Assembly (NCBI RefSeq): GCF_003600685.1
Contig: NZ_CP032084.1
Span: forward strand, 3,162,001 to 3,226,000
Length of the DNA: 64,000 nt
Reading direction: 5' to 3'
Origin: Achromobacter sp. B7
GTDB taxonomy: Bacteria; Pseudomonadota; Gammaproteobacteria; Burkholderiales; Burkholderiaceae_B
The notes under the pieces are model-generated. The model did no database searches, had not been told where the DNA came from, and was given only the letters and a program-made list of their open reading frames with translations. The translations under genes and the position numbers were made by a program. Of this stretch, positions 1 through 8,064 are shown one piece after another. Numbering within the stretch: position 1 is the stretch's first letter; every line of letters begins with the position of its first letter.

Positions 1-692
1 AGGTGCACACCCGTGGGCCGGGCCTGCAAGAGCAGGGCGCTGGCCCCGCTGACAACCGGCACGCAATCCAGCCGCCCCAACGGTGGCGCCACCACCGGCG
101 CGTCCAGGTACTGCGCCAGCGTCAAGGGCGCGCGATAAGCGGCGTTGGGGTTGTCGGCGGCCCAGGCGCGCTGCGCAACGCACAGCGCGCCGTAGTCTTC
201 GCGGCGCAGCCCCGTTTGGGCCATCTGCCGCTGGGTCAGCATTGCGAACAAGGGATTGGGCCCCTGGCAACCCAGCGGACTGAGATAGTCCTGCGCGCTG
301 CGGTTGTATCCGCGCACCAGCTGCGCGAAGTCCGCGCCGGTGAAATGGTCACCAGACACCAGCACAATGGTCCGCGCCTGCCCCGCTTGCAATGCCAGCC
401 ACGCCTGCCGCAGCAGGTTGATGGCGCTGGCGCCGCCCAGTTCGTCCTGCATGCACCAGTGAAGCCGCAGCCCCAGCTGCCAGGCCAGGTCGATGGCGCG
501 ATCCGGCCGCAACGTGAACGATGCCACGCCCAGCCCATCCACCTGGGCGGGCGACAGGCCCGCGTGGCGCAACGCCTGCCCCACCGCCTGTGCCATCAAG
601 CCCGCCGTGGTGCACTCGGCGTCGGGATGGCGCAGCGCGGGGGTTTCGCCCACCGCGACGATGCCGGGCCCGTCTGTGCCGGCCGGGCTCAT
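1..692 (-). CDS. Thiolase-like (SCP-x/lipid-transfer type) protein, 3' part outside window
   Basis: The frame is open from an ATG at 692 to the window edge, giving 230 residues of the N-terminal half. The pattern of VDGLGVASF near residue 45, GGASAINLL near 85 and VLVSGDHF near 110 is that of thiolase-superfamily proteins annotated as acetyl-CoA acetyltransferase or lipid-transfer protein. The nucleophilic cysteine normally found just before the GGAS segment is not visible (DELGGAS). It may therefore be one of the non-catalytic thiolase-like members. The ATG overlaps the stop of the upstream transporter (ATGA), so it is translationally coupled and the last visible gene of an operon with an acyl-CoA ligase. 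The exact substrate cannot be told. Confidence 0.75.
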   Translation of the reverse strand, partial: MSPAGTDGPGIVAVGETPALRHPDAECTTAGLMAQAVGQALRHAGLSPAQVDGLGVASFTLRPDRAIDLAWQLGLRLHWCMQDELGGASAINLLRQAWLALQAGQARTIVLVSGDHFTGADFAQLVRGYNRSAQDYLSPLGCQGPNPLFAMLTQRQMAQTGLRREDYGALCVAQRAWAADNPNAAYRAPLTLAQYLDAPVVAPPLGRLDCVPVVSGASALLLQARPTGVH

Positions 693-2002
693 TCCGTATC
701 CTGCCTGGGCGGGTTACGGGTCAGCAGCAAGGTCACCACCGTGATGGCCGCCATGCCCACCAGAAACCACGCGACGGGCGTGGCCGATTCATATTTGCGC
801 AGCAGCGCCATGGCAATCAACGGCGACAGGCCACCGGCAAACACCGACGCCAGTTCATGCCCCAACGCCAAGCCCGTGTAGCGCACTTCGGCCGGGAACA
901 GCTCGGCAAAATACGCGGGCTGCGTGCCGATCATGGCGGCGTGGCACACGGTGTTGCCCAAAAAGAACGCCAGGAAAATCCACAGGGGCTCTTTGGTCTG
1001 CACCATCCAGAAGAAAGGAAACGCCACCAGCACCAGGCCGACGGACCCGATCAAATACACCGCGCGCCGCCCGATGCGGTCGGACAGATGGCCAAACCAC
1101 ACCAGCGTGCCCAGTTCGATGAACATGGACACCAGCACGCCGCCCAGCATCACATCATTCGAGATGCCCAGGAACTTGCCGTAGGCCAGGGCAAAGGCCA
1201 GGAAAATGTACGAGCCGCCGTTTTCCGCCACGCGCAAGCCCATCGCCGTCAGCACCTGACGCGGATAGCGGCGAAACACCTCTACGGCCGGCATGCCGCG
1301 CTTGGCCGTTTTTTTGGCCTGCACGAATTCCTCGCTTTCCGGAATGTGCTTGCGGATGTACAGCCCTACGCCAAAGATCAGCACGCTAAGCAGGAACGGC
1401 AGGCGCCAGCCCCAGCTCATGAACATGTCCTTGGGCAATTGCTGCGCCAGCATGAAAATGCCGGACGACAGCACGAAGCCGCCCGCCACGCCCAATTGAC
1501 TGAACGACGAAAAATAGCCGCGCCGCTTGCCGCCCACGGCTTCGCTGATCAGCAACACGCCGCCGCCCCACTCACCGCCCGCCGCGGCGCCTTGCAACAC
1601 GCGCAGCACCACCATCGCCACCGGCGCCCAGAAGCCGATCTGCTCGTACGTGGGCAACAGCCCGATCAGGAACGTGGCCGCGCCCATCAGGCCCAGCGTC
1701 CATTCCAACGCCAGCTTGCGGCCGTAGCGGTCGCCGATGTGGCCGAAGATCACGCCGCCCAGCGGGCGCGCCAGAAATCCCACGGCAAAGCCCGCGAACG
1801 CGCCCATGGTGCCCAGCAAGGGGTCGGTGCCCTTGGGGAAGAACAGGTCGCCGAAAACCAGCGCGGCTGCCGTGCCGTAGATGAAAAAGTCGTACCACTC
1901 CATCGCGTTGCCCGCGACGGATGCCGCCACGACGCGCCGGGTTCGCTTGCGCTTTGCTTCGTCGTCGGCGGACAGCGCCGCCCCTTTGTATGCCATCGTC
2001 AT
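689..2002 (-). CDS. MFS transporter, metabolite:H+ symporter (MHS) family
   Basis: This is a 437-residue inner-membrane protein with about 12 hydrophobic segments. The N-terminal NAMEWYDFFIYG segment, the GDRYGRK loop after the second helix, and LQGAAAGGEWGG are typical of the MHS family (KgtP/ShiA/ProP-like), which import organic acids or zwitterions with protons. The start at 2002 has an AAGGGG Shine-Dalgarno about 5 bases upstream; an ATG two codons further in is also possible. It lies between an acyl-CoA ligase gene (38 bases upstream) and a thiolase-like gene (4-base overlap). By context it probably brings in the carboxylic acid that the ligase activates. The substrate is inferred only. 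Confidence 0.88.
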   Translation of the reverse strand: MTMAYKGAALSADDEAKRKRTRRVVAASVAGNAMEWYDFFIYGTAAALVFGDLFFPKGTDPLLGTMGAFAGFAVGFLARPLGGVIFGHIGDRYGRKLALEWTLGLMGAATFLIGLLPTYEQIGFWAPVAMVVLRVLQGAAAGGEWGGGVLLISEAVGGKRRGYFSSFSQLGVAGGFVLSSGIFMLAQQLPKDMFMSWGWRLPFLLSVLIFGVGLYIRKHIPESEEFVQAKKTAKRGMPAVEVFRRYPRQVLTAMGLRVAENGGSYIFLAFALAYGKFLGISNDVMLGGVLVSMFIELGTLVWFGHLSDRIGRRAVYLIGSVGLVLVAFPFFWMVQTKEPLWIFLAFFLGNTVCHAAMIGTQPAYFAELFPAEVRYTGLALGHELASVFAGGLSPLIAMALLRKYESATPVAWFLVGMAAITVVTLLLTRNPPRQDTE

Positions 2003-2039
2003 TGCCGCCCCTTGGATTTTTGAATGGATGAATGGCGCG

Positions 2040-3713
2040 TCAGCGCGCCACGCGATAACCGGCCGCATCCCTGTCCCAGGTGTCGCCGGTAATACCTTCT
2101 TCCCGCAAACGGAACTTGCGGACCTTGCCGTTCTCGGTGCGCGGCAGATCGTCCAGCACGCGCACGTAGCGCGGCACGGCGAAATACGGCATGCGGGGCT
2201 GGCAAAAATCAAGCAGGCCTTCGGGCGTGGGCGCGTGACCGGTCTTGTAGACCAGCGCGGCCATCACTTCGTCTTCGGCCAGTTCGGAACGCACGGCGTA
2301 CACCGCCGCCGTGGCGACGGCGGGATGCGACAGCAGCACCTGTTCCACTTCGTACGACGAAATGTTCTCGCCCCGGCGGCGGATGGCGTCTTTCATGCGG
2401 TCTAGAAAGCGGAAATAGCCATCGGCATCGCGCACGACGCGGTCGCCCGTGTGAAACCACAGGTTGCGCCAGGCTTCGACGGTCTTGTCGGGCATGCCGA
2501 AATAGCCGGTGGCAATCGCAAACGGCGGACGCGCGCGCAGCAGCAGTTCGCCCGGTTCGCCATCCGGCACGGGCGCGTCATGGTCGTCGGCGACGATGGC
2601 GTCAAATTCCGGCGCCACCCGGCCCATCGTGCCCGCGCGCTGGTCGGCCAGCACGCCGCCCAATGCAAAGTTGGTTTCCGTGGACCCATAGCCTTCCAGC
2701 AACGCCATGCCGGTGCGCTCGGCGAACACGGCATGAAAACGTTCGGGTACGCCGGGCGCCAAGGCAATGCGCGTGCGGTGTCCGCGTTCTGACGGGCGGG
2801 ATTCTTGCGCCAGCAACATCGGCACCATGGCGCCCAACAGATACGTGACGGTGGCGCCCGTGGCTTGCAGGCGGTCGAAATAACGGCTGGCCGAAAACCG
2901 TTCGTCGCAGATGATGGACGCGCCCGTCACCAACGCCTGGAAGCAGGCGTTCAGGGCGTTGGTGTGAAACAGCGGCAGGCTGGTGTAGAGCACGTCGGCA
3001 TCCGAGATTTCCAGATTGCGCGCGGCGATCTTGCCCCACCAATAAAACTGCGCGTGCGGACAGCACACGCCCTTGGACGGGCCAGACGTGCCCGACGTAT
3101 ACAGAATGGCCAGCATGTCGCCCGGCTGGATCGTGGCGGCAGGCAATGGCGGCGTGTCGGCGTGCGGGGCCGGCGGCGGCGCGCTGGCGGGTACGGGCAA
3201 TTGGCAATCGGGGTCGGCGGGATCCAGCAACCAGATCGCGCGCAGGGCCAACGGCGCATCGTGCGCGGGTTGCCGACCGGCAGGCGCGGGTTGCGCGGGT
3301 TGCGCGTCCTGCACGGGTTGCACTGGTTGCGCCGGCTGCCCAGCGTGCGACAGCGACGCCAGCGCCGCCACGGCCGGACAGGACGCCGCGTCCGCCACCA
3401 ACAACACGCATCCGCTGTTGCCCAACATGTGCTGCAACTGCATGCCGCGCGACGCGGTGTTGATGGGCACCACCACCGCGCCCAGCCAGCCGCAACCCAA
3501 CACTATCGACAGGAACTCATGACGGTTGCCGGCCATGAGGCCCACGCGATCGCCGCGCTTGACGCCCGCGGCAGCCAGCCGCGCGGCCCAGCTTGCCGCA
3601 TGCGCCGGCGCATCGCCAAACCGCAACGCACCGCCCGGCGCCTGCACCCACAGGCGATCTCCCAAGCGGGCCGCCTGTTCCACCAACAGCGACGGTAATG
3701 TCAACGCATGCAT
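2040..3713 (-). CDS. AMP-dependent acyl-CoA synthetase/ligase
   Basis: This 557-residue protein of the ANL superfamily would activate a carboxylic acid to its acyl-CoA through an acyl-AMP. The P-loop YTSGTSGPSKG lies near residue 200, the adenine motif GYGSTETN near 340, the hinge region YFRFLDRMKD near 455, and the C-terminal catalytic lysine motif PRTENGKVRK near 530. It resembles crotonobetaine/carnitine-CoA ligase-type enzymes, but the substrate is not determined. The start at 3713 is preceded by CAGGGGAA about 9 bases upstream; an upstream in-frame start at 3812 is unlikely. Residues around 125-150 form a Pro/Gln/Ala-rich insertion made by a 9-base tandem repeat. It is first in an operon with an MHS transporter and a thiolase-like protein, divergent from a LysR gene. 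Confidence 0.88.
   Translation of the reverse strand: MHALTLPSLLVEQAARLGDRLWVQAPGGALRFGDAPAHAASWAARLAAAGVKRGDRVGLMAGNRHEFLSIVLGCGWLGAVVVPINTASRGMQLQHMLGNSGCVLLVADAASCPAVAALASLSHAGQPAQPVQPVQDAQPAQPAPAGRQPAHDAPLALRAIWLLDPADPDCQLPVPASAPPPAPHADTPPLPAATIQPGDMLAILYTSGTSGPSKGVCCPHAQFYWWGKIAARNLEISDADVLYTSLPLFHTNALNACFQALVTGASIICDERFSASRYFDRLQATGATVTYLLGAMVPMLLAQESRPSERGHRTRIALAPGVPERFHAVFAERTGMALLEGYGSTETNFALGGVLADQRAGTMGRVAPEFDAIVADDHDAPVPDGEPGELLLRARPPFAIATGYFGMPDKTVEAWRNLWFHTGDRVVRDADGYFRFLDRMKDAIRRRGENISSYEVEQVLLSHPAVATAAVYAVRSELAEDEVMAALVYKTGHAPTPEGLLDFCQPRMPYFAVPRYVRVLDDLPRTENGKVRKFRLREEGITGDTWDRDAAGYRVAR
3286..3339. repeat. Six 9-base tandem units inside the acyl-CoA ligase gene
   Basis: The units GCGGGTTGC, GCGGGTTGC, GCGTCCTGC, ACGGGTTGC, ACTGGTTGC and GCCGGCTGC follow each other in frame. 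On the coding (minus) strand they give a QPA/QPV-type tripeptide repeat. The insertion lies before the ATP-binding P-loop, between secondary-structure blocks. Copy number could change without shifting the frame. Confidence 0.8.
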
Positions 3714-3877
3714 GACGACGGTTCCCCTGTTGCACTCTTGTGTAGTTGCGGTCGCATCAGCGTGCAGGCACGTCGCGGCCGGTGTGTAGCGTGAAATTAG
3801 TCTAGGAATCAACTATTTATGTGTCAAATTTATGGGTATTATTTATCTTATAAATGCGATTGATATCAGGGGCATGC
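3714..3877. promoter_or_regulatory. Divergent promoter region, acyl-CoA ligase operon / LysR
   Basis: This 164-base intergenic stretch is clearly AT-richer than its surroundings between about 3790 and 3865. It carries ATTTATGTGTCAAATTTAT and a TTATTTATCTTATAAAT stretch, compatible with LysR T-N11-A boxes and back-to-back promoters. No exact operator or -10/-35 pair can be fixed by eye. Confidence 0.45.
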
Positions 3878-4804
3878 GTGGACTTCGACTTGAATCTCAT
3901 GCGGGTTTTCCTGACCGTGCTGCACGAGCGCAGCGTGACGCGCGCGGCGCAACGGCTGAACCTGACTCAGCCGGCCGTCAGCTACGCGCTGGCCCGTTTG
4001 CGCGAACAGTTTGACGACCCGCTTTTCGTGCGCACCGCCACCGGCATGCAGCCCACGCCGGTGGCGTTTGCGTTGGCCGACCCCATCGAACGCGGCATGA
4101 ACAGCTTTGCCGAGGCGGTCAGCCTGCGCCAACAGTTCACCCCCGCCACCAGTACCCGACGGTTTCGGCTGTCGATGTCGGACATCGGTGAAATGGTGTT
4201 TTTGCCGCCGTTGATGGAACGCGTGCACGCCTTGGCGCCGCGCCTGCGGGTCGAGGTGCTTGAGGTTCCGCTGGAGCAACTGCCGCAGGCTTTGAAGGAC
4301 GGCCAGGTGGACTTGGCCATTGGCAACCTGGCCGGGCTGGCGCGCCATACGTGCCACGCCGACCTGTTCAGTGAACGCTATGCCTGCATGGGGCGGCGCG
4401 GCCATCCCGTGCTGTCGGCGGGCTTGACGCGCGGGCAGTTCAAGCGGCTGGATCACATCCTGGTGGCCTCGCGCGCCAGTGCCCACCGGCTGCTGGACGA
4501 TGTGCTGGGCGAAGCGGGCTTGCAACGCCAGCCGTACCTGACGCTGCCGCATTTCTCGGCCGCCGCCGAGATCGTGCGGCGCACCGATCTGACCGTGACG
4601 CTGCCGCATCGCGCAGCGCTTTGGTTCAACCGCGACAAGGCGTTTGAGATCCGGCCGCTGCCGATTGCGCTGCCGCCCTTGTCGGTCACCGTGCACTGGC
4701 ATGCGCGCTTCGAGAGCGACCCGGGCACGATGTGGCTGCGGCGGCAGGTCCAGGCCACGCTGGCCGACGCCGCGCCGGACGCCGCCTTGGCGGACCGCGC
4801 CTGA
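3878..4804 (+). CDS. LysR-family regulator (NodD/PcpR-like)
   Basis: This 308-residue regulator has an N-terminal winged helix (VTRAAQRLNLTQPAVSYALA near residues 20-40, then LFVRT) and a C-terminal effector-binding domain. The DFDLNLMRVF start and the RTATGMQPT segment are typical of the NodD-like LysR branch. GTG at 3878 is preferred because AGGGG ends 5 bases upstream and the product starts like its relatives; an ATG eight codons upstream (3854) is the alternative. It is transcribed away from the acyl-CoA ligase operon and most likely controls it in response to the acid or its CoA ester. This role is inferred from position. Confidence 0.88.
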   Translation: MDFDLNLMRVFLTVLHERSVTRAAQRLNLTQPAVSYALARLREQFDDPLFVRTATGMQPTPVAFALADPIERGMNSFAEAVSLRQQFTPATSTRRFRLSMSDIGEMVFLPPLMERVHALAPRLRVEVLEVPLEQLPQALKDGQVDLAIGNLAGLARHTCHADLFSERYACMGRRGHPVLSAGLTRGQFKRLDHILVASRASAHRLLDDVLGEAGLQRQPYLTLPHFSAAAEIVRRTDLTVTLPHRAALWFNRDKAFEIRPLPIALPPLSVTVHWHARFESDPGTMWLRRQVQATLADAAPDAALADRA

Positions 4805-4906
4805 TCTGCTCGAAGCGCGCAACAGACTCTGGCAAAGACAGGGATAGATCGACGGGATTCACGCCACTAGACTGGCCGCTTCCCTGATCCCACCCTGCGA
4901 GCCGCA

Positions 4907-5806
4907 ATGACCCTCTTCCCTTTCGCACGCCGCCTGCTACAGACCGCCGCGCTGGCGCTGTTGATCGCCCCCGTGCTGAATGCCCCCGCCCGCGCCGCCG
5001 GCACGGACCTGACGCTGACCCATTTCAACCCGGGCAACGACGCCATCTTTCCGGTGTCTTCCGTCCTGGTCGCCGGCAAGCGCGATGCCATTTTGATTGA
5101 TGCGCAATTTGGCAAGTCGCAGGCGGAAAAGGTGGTGGCGATGGTGCGTGACAGCGGCAAGACGCTGACCACCATCTACATCAGCCACGGCGATCCTGAC
5201 TTCTACTTCGGCCTGGACACCGTGTTGGAAGCCTTCCCGGGCGTGCGCGTTGTTGCCACTGAGCCGACCGTGCGGCACATCAAGGAAACCGTTGATGGCA
5301 AATTGGCGTTCTGGGGTCCCAAGCTGGGTGCGGACGCGCCGGCCAAGGCCGTGATCCCGCAGGTCCTGGCTGGCAACTCACTCACGCTGGAAGGTCATCA
5401 GCTTGAAATCACCGGCCTGGACGGCGCGCAGCCTGATCGCAGCTATGTGTGGATTCCGTCGCTAAAGGCAGTGGTGGGCGGCGTTGTGGTGTTCGGCAAT
5501 CTGCACGTGTGGATGGCGGACACGCAGACGCCGCAGTCGCATAAAGACTGGCTGGCCACGCTGCAACACATCGAAGCGCTCAAGCCGGTCACGGTCATTC
5601 CCGGCCACTACGCTCCCGGCGCGCCGCTGACGCTGGAATCGGTGCGCTACACGCAGGGATATATCCGCGCCTTTGACGCGCAAACCGCCAAGGCCGCCGA
5701 CAGCGCGGCGCTGGTCGCGGCCATGAAGGCGCAGTACCCGCAAGCGGGCGGCGCCGCGTCGCTGGAACTGAGCGCCAAGGTCGCCAAGGGCGAAATGAAG
5801 TGGTAG
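4907..5806 (+). CDS. Secreted metallo-beta-lactamase-fold protein with altered metal motif
   Basis: This 299-residue protein has an N-terminal signal peptide (hydrophobic core at residues 11-25, likely cleavage after APARAA) and a metallo-beta-lactamase fold. The usual HxHxDH metal motif reads HGDPDF in SHGDPDFYFG near residue 104, so the second histidine is Asp and the last is Phe. Later candidate ligands remain in GNLHVW and PGHYAPG (near residue 230). The fold family hydrolyses ester, thioester or lactam bonds. Whether this member binds two metals is doubtful from the motif, although similar HGDPD variants form a recognised MBL subgroup. Its Shine-Dalgarno is weak. It stands alone between a LysR gene and convergent argC. 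Confidence 0.8.
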   Translation: MTLFPFARRLLQTAALALLIAPVLNAPARAAGTDLTLTHFNPGNDAIFPVSSVLVAGKRDAILIDAQFGKSQAEKVVAMVRDSGKTLTTIYISHGDPDFYFGLDTVLEAFPGVRVVATEPTVRHIKETVDGKLAFWGPKLGADAPAKAVIPQVLAGNSLTLEGHQLEITGLDGAQPDRSYVWIPSLKAVVGGVVVFGNLHVWMADTQTPQSHKDWLATLQHIEALKPVTVIPGHYAPGAPLTLESVRYTQGYIRAFDAQTAKAADSAALVAAMKAQYPQAGGAASLELSAKVAKGEMKW

Positions 5807-5874
5807 GCAGGCGCGGGGCAAGCACGCCGCACTGACGACGCGACAGAAGCGTCGCCACCGCAACATTGCCCCAA

Positions 5875-5910
5875 CCGCGTGGCCTTGGCGACGAAGCCCA
5901 GGCTACGCGG
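5875..5910. terminator. Possible bidirectional hairpin between convergent genes
   Basis: CCGCGT at 5875-5880 pairs with ACGCGG at 5905-5910, and the adjoining GGCCT pairs with AGGC, giving an imperfect GC-rich stem. There is no T tract, so it is only a candidate terminator for the MBL-fold gene and argC. Confidence 0.35.
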
Positions 5911-5959
5911 TCACTGAAAGTGGCTGCGCAGCCCGTGCCCCCATCCCGCGCAGCGGGCC

Positions 5960-6892
5960 TCAGCGCATCGCCGCCAGCATCAAGTCCAGGTTCTGCACCG
6001 CCGCGCCGGACGCGCCCTTGCCCAGGTTGTCAAACACGGCCGTCAACAACACCTGTCCATGCTGCGCGTTGCCATAGACGGCCAGCCGCAGGTCGTTGGT
6101 GCCGTTCAGCGCTTGCGGATCCAGATTCGTATGGGTGGCGGCGTCTTGCGGCGCCACCACTTGCACGTGCGTTGTGTCCGCATAGTGCTGTTGCAAGGCG
6201 TCATGCAGCTGCGCGATGGTGACGCTGGCGGGCAGCAACCGTAGTTGCAGCGGAATCGTCAGCACAATGCCCTGGCGGAACGCGCCATAAGCGGGCACGA
6301 ACACGGGCCGCTGCGTCAGCCCGGCATGCGCTTCGATTTCGGGCGTGTGCTTGTGCGCCAGGCCCAGGCCGTACAGCTGGAATGCGGGCTGGGACGCCGC
6401 ATCGGCGCCTTCGTACGCGTCCACACTGGCGCGCCCGCCGCCCGAATAGCCCGACACGGCATGCACCACCGCCGGATAGTCGGCGGGCACCAGCCCCGCC
6501 TGGATCAAGGGCCGCAGCAAGGCGATGGCGCCGGTGGGATAGCAACCCGGGTTGCTGACCCGCTTGGCCCGCGCGATGGCGTCGGCCTGGCCCGCCGCCA
6601 TTTCCGGAAACCCATAGACCCAACCCGGCGTCGTGCGATGCGCCGAACTGGCGTCGATCACGCGCACGGCGGGGTTGACGACGGATGCGGCCGCCTGGCG
6701 CGCCGGCTCGTCGGGCAGGCACAGGATGGCCACATCGCTGGCGTTGATGGCTTCGGCGCGGCGAGCGGCGTCTTTGCGCTCGGCGGCCGGCAAGGTCAGC
6801 AGGCGCAGGTCGGTGCGGCCATTCAAACGTTCATGGATTTGCAGGCCGGTCGTGCCTTGGTCGCCGTCGATAAAGACTAGGGGTTGGGTCAT
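5960..6892 (-). CDS. argC: N-acetyl-gamma-glutamyl-phosphate reductase
   Basis: ArgC reduces N-acetyl-glutamyl phosphate to the semialdehyde in cytoplasmic arginine biosynthesis. The 310-residue length fits the shorter (type 2) ArgC class. The N-terminal NADP-binding stretch [13 protein letters not shown], the catalytic cysteine in [11 protein letters not shown] (near residue 116), the SGYSGGGR loop and the C-terminal [15 protein letters not shown] segment are all present. The ATG at 6892 has ACGGAG six bases upstream; an upstream start at 6931 is less likely. It is not next to other arg genes. A LysR gene starts divergently 127 bases away and may regulate it. Confidence 0.95.
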   Translation of the reverse strand: MTQPLVFIDGDQGTTGLQIHERLNGRTDLRLLTLPAAERKDAARRAEAINASDVAILCLPDEPARQAAASVVNPAVRVIDASSAHRTTPGWVYGFPEMAAGQADAIARAKRVSNPGCYPTGAIALLRPLIQAGLVPADYPAVVHAVSGYSGGGRASVDAYEGADAASQPAFQLYGLGLAHKHTPEIEAHAGLTQRPVFVPAYGAFRQGIVLTIPLQLRLLPASVTIAQLHDALQQHYADTTHVQVVAPQDAATHTNLDPQALNGTNDLRLAVYGNAQHGQVLLTAVFDNLGKGASGAAVQNLDLMLAAMR

Positions 6893-7019
6893 GGCTGCTC
6901 CGTCAGGAAAAGGAATGGGGGCTGGGTGCAAGCCGTATCATCGACCCGCGCCATGCATAAGAAAAGTCGAATATCATGACCGTCAAATTCATCTTTTCTG
7001 AACGACGGAAGATCACCTC

Positions 7020-7913
7020 ATGCGTGAAATAAGCCTAGACCGCTTGCGCACCCTGGTTGCCATTGCCGACCTGGGTTCCTTCGCCGAGGCGGCGCGGGCC
7101 TTGCACCTGGCGCCGCCCACCGTCAGCCTGCACGTGGCCGACCTGGAAGCCCGCGTGGGCGCGCCGCTGCTGACGCGCAAGCGTGGCCAGGTGCGCGCCA
7201 CCGCCATCGGCGACACGCTGCTGGAACGCGCGCGCCGCTTGCTGGCCGAAGCCGATCAAGCGCTGGATGATGTGCAGCGCCAGGTGCAGGGCTTGTCCGG
7301 CCGCGTACGGCTGGGCGCATCCACCGGCGCCATCGCGCATCTGCTGCCGCGTGCGCTGGAAACCCTGGGCAAGCATCACCCCGGCATTGACGTGCAGGTG
7401 GCGGTACTGACGTCGCAGGAAACCTTGCAGCGCTTGAACGATGGCAGCTTGGACGTGGGCCTGGTGGCGTTGCCGCAACCGCCTATCGATGGCTTGGTGA
7501 TCAAGCCGTGGCGGCGTGATCCGGTCATGGCGTTTTTGCCGGCCGGCTGGAGCGCGCCGGCACGCGTCACGCCCGCGTGGCTGGCCACCCGCCCGCTGAT
7601 CCTGAATGACGCCACCACGCGGCTGTCGCGCCAGACGGGTGAATGGTTTGCCGCCGCCGGGCTGAACCCGCGCGCGCGCATCCAGCTCAACTACAACGAT
7701 GCCATCAAGAGCCTGGTGGCGGCGGGTTACGGCGCGACCCTGCTGCCGCACGAAGCGACCGCGCCACAGGCGGACGCGCGCATCATCATGCGCGCGCTGC
7801 GCCCGGCATTGTGGCGGCCGCTGGGCATTGCGCATCGGGCCGAAAAAGTGGAACGGTCAACCCAGCATGTGCTGGACGTACTGTGGCAACTGCGGGCGGC
7901 AAGCGGCACGTAG
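7020..7913 (+). CDS. LysR-family transcriptional regulator
   Basis: This 297-residue protein has an N-terminal helix-turn-helix (FAEAARALHLAPPTVSLHVA, residues about 21-40) followed by the LysR linker helix and a substrate-binding domain ending near residue 290. The ATG at 7020 starts MREISLDRLRTLV, as usual for this family. It is divergent from argC across 127 bases, which suggests argC or an adjacent metabolic target, but the effector is unknown. Downstream lies a cluster of hairpin-forming repeats and a convergent channel gene. Confidence 0.9.
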   Translation: MREISLDRLRTLVAIADLGSFAEAARALHLAPPTVSLHVADLEARVGAPLLTRKRGQVRATAIGDTLLERARRLLAEADQALDDVQRQVQGLSGRVRLGASTGAIAHLLPRALETLGKHHPGIDVQVAVLTSQETLQRLNDGSLDVGLVALPQPPIDGLVIKPWRRDPVMAFLPAGWSAPARVTPAWLATRPLILNDATTRLSRQTGEWFAAAGLNPRARIQLNYNDAIKSLVAAGYGATLLPHEATAPQADARIIMRALRPALWRPLGIAHRAEKVERSTQHVLDVLWQLRAASGT

Positions 7914-7922
7914 CGACGTAGC

Positions 7923-8039
7923 GCGTCTGAAAGCGGGACGCGCGGGCAGCTGCGAAAGGGGCGTCTGAAAGCGGGATGCGCGCCCGCCTGCGATAGGCGC
8001 GTCTGAAAACAGGAAACGCGTCCGAAAGCGGGACGCGCG
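7923..8039. repeat. Four hairpin-forming 22-base repeats with 19-base phase
   Basis: Copies of GCGTCTGAAAGCGGGACGCG and close variants start at 7923, 7961, 7999 and 8018, so spacing is 38, 38 and 19 bases. In copies 1 and 4 the ends GCGTC and GACGC can pair to form a short hairpin. The block sits between the stop codons of a plus-strand LysR gene and a minus-strand ClC gene. It may act as a terminator or REP-like element. The 19-base phase rules out a conserved reading frame. Confidence 0.75.
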
Positions 8040-8064
8040 CGGCGGTCCAAAAGCACAGCAACGG

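Noticed and set aside
521..2023. Long plus-strand frame of 500 codons
   Set aside because: It is antisense to the thiolase-like and MHS transporter genes, which have clear family motifs; high GC content makes such frames common.
7923..8039. CRISPR array
   Set aside because: Units are 22 bases with 38/38/19 spacing, there are no unique spacers of standard length and no cas genes nearby.
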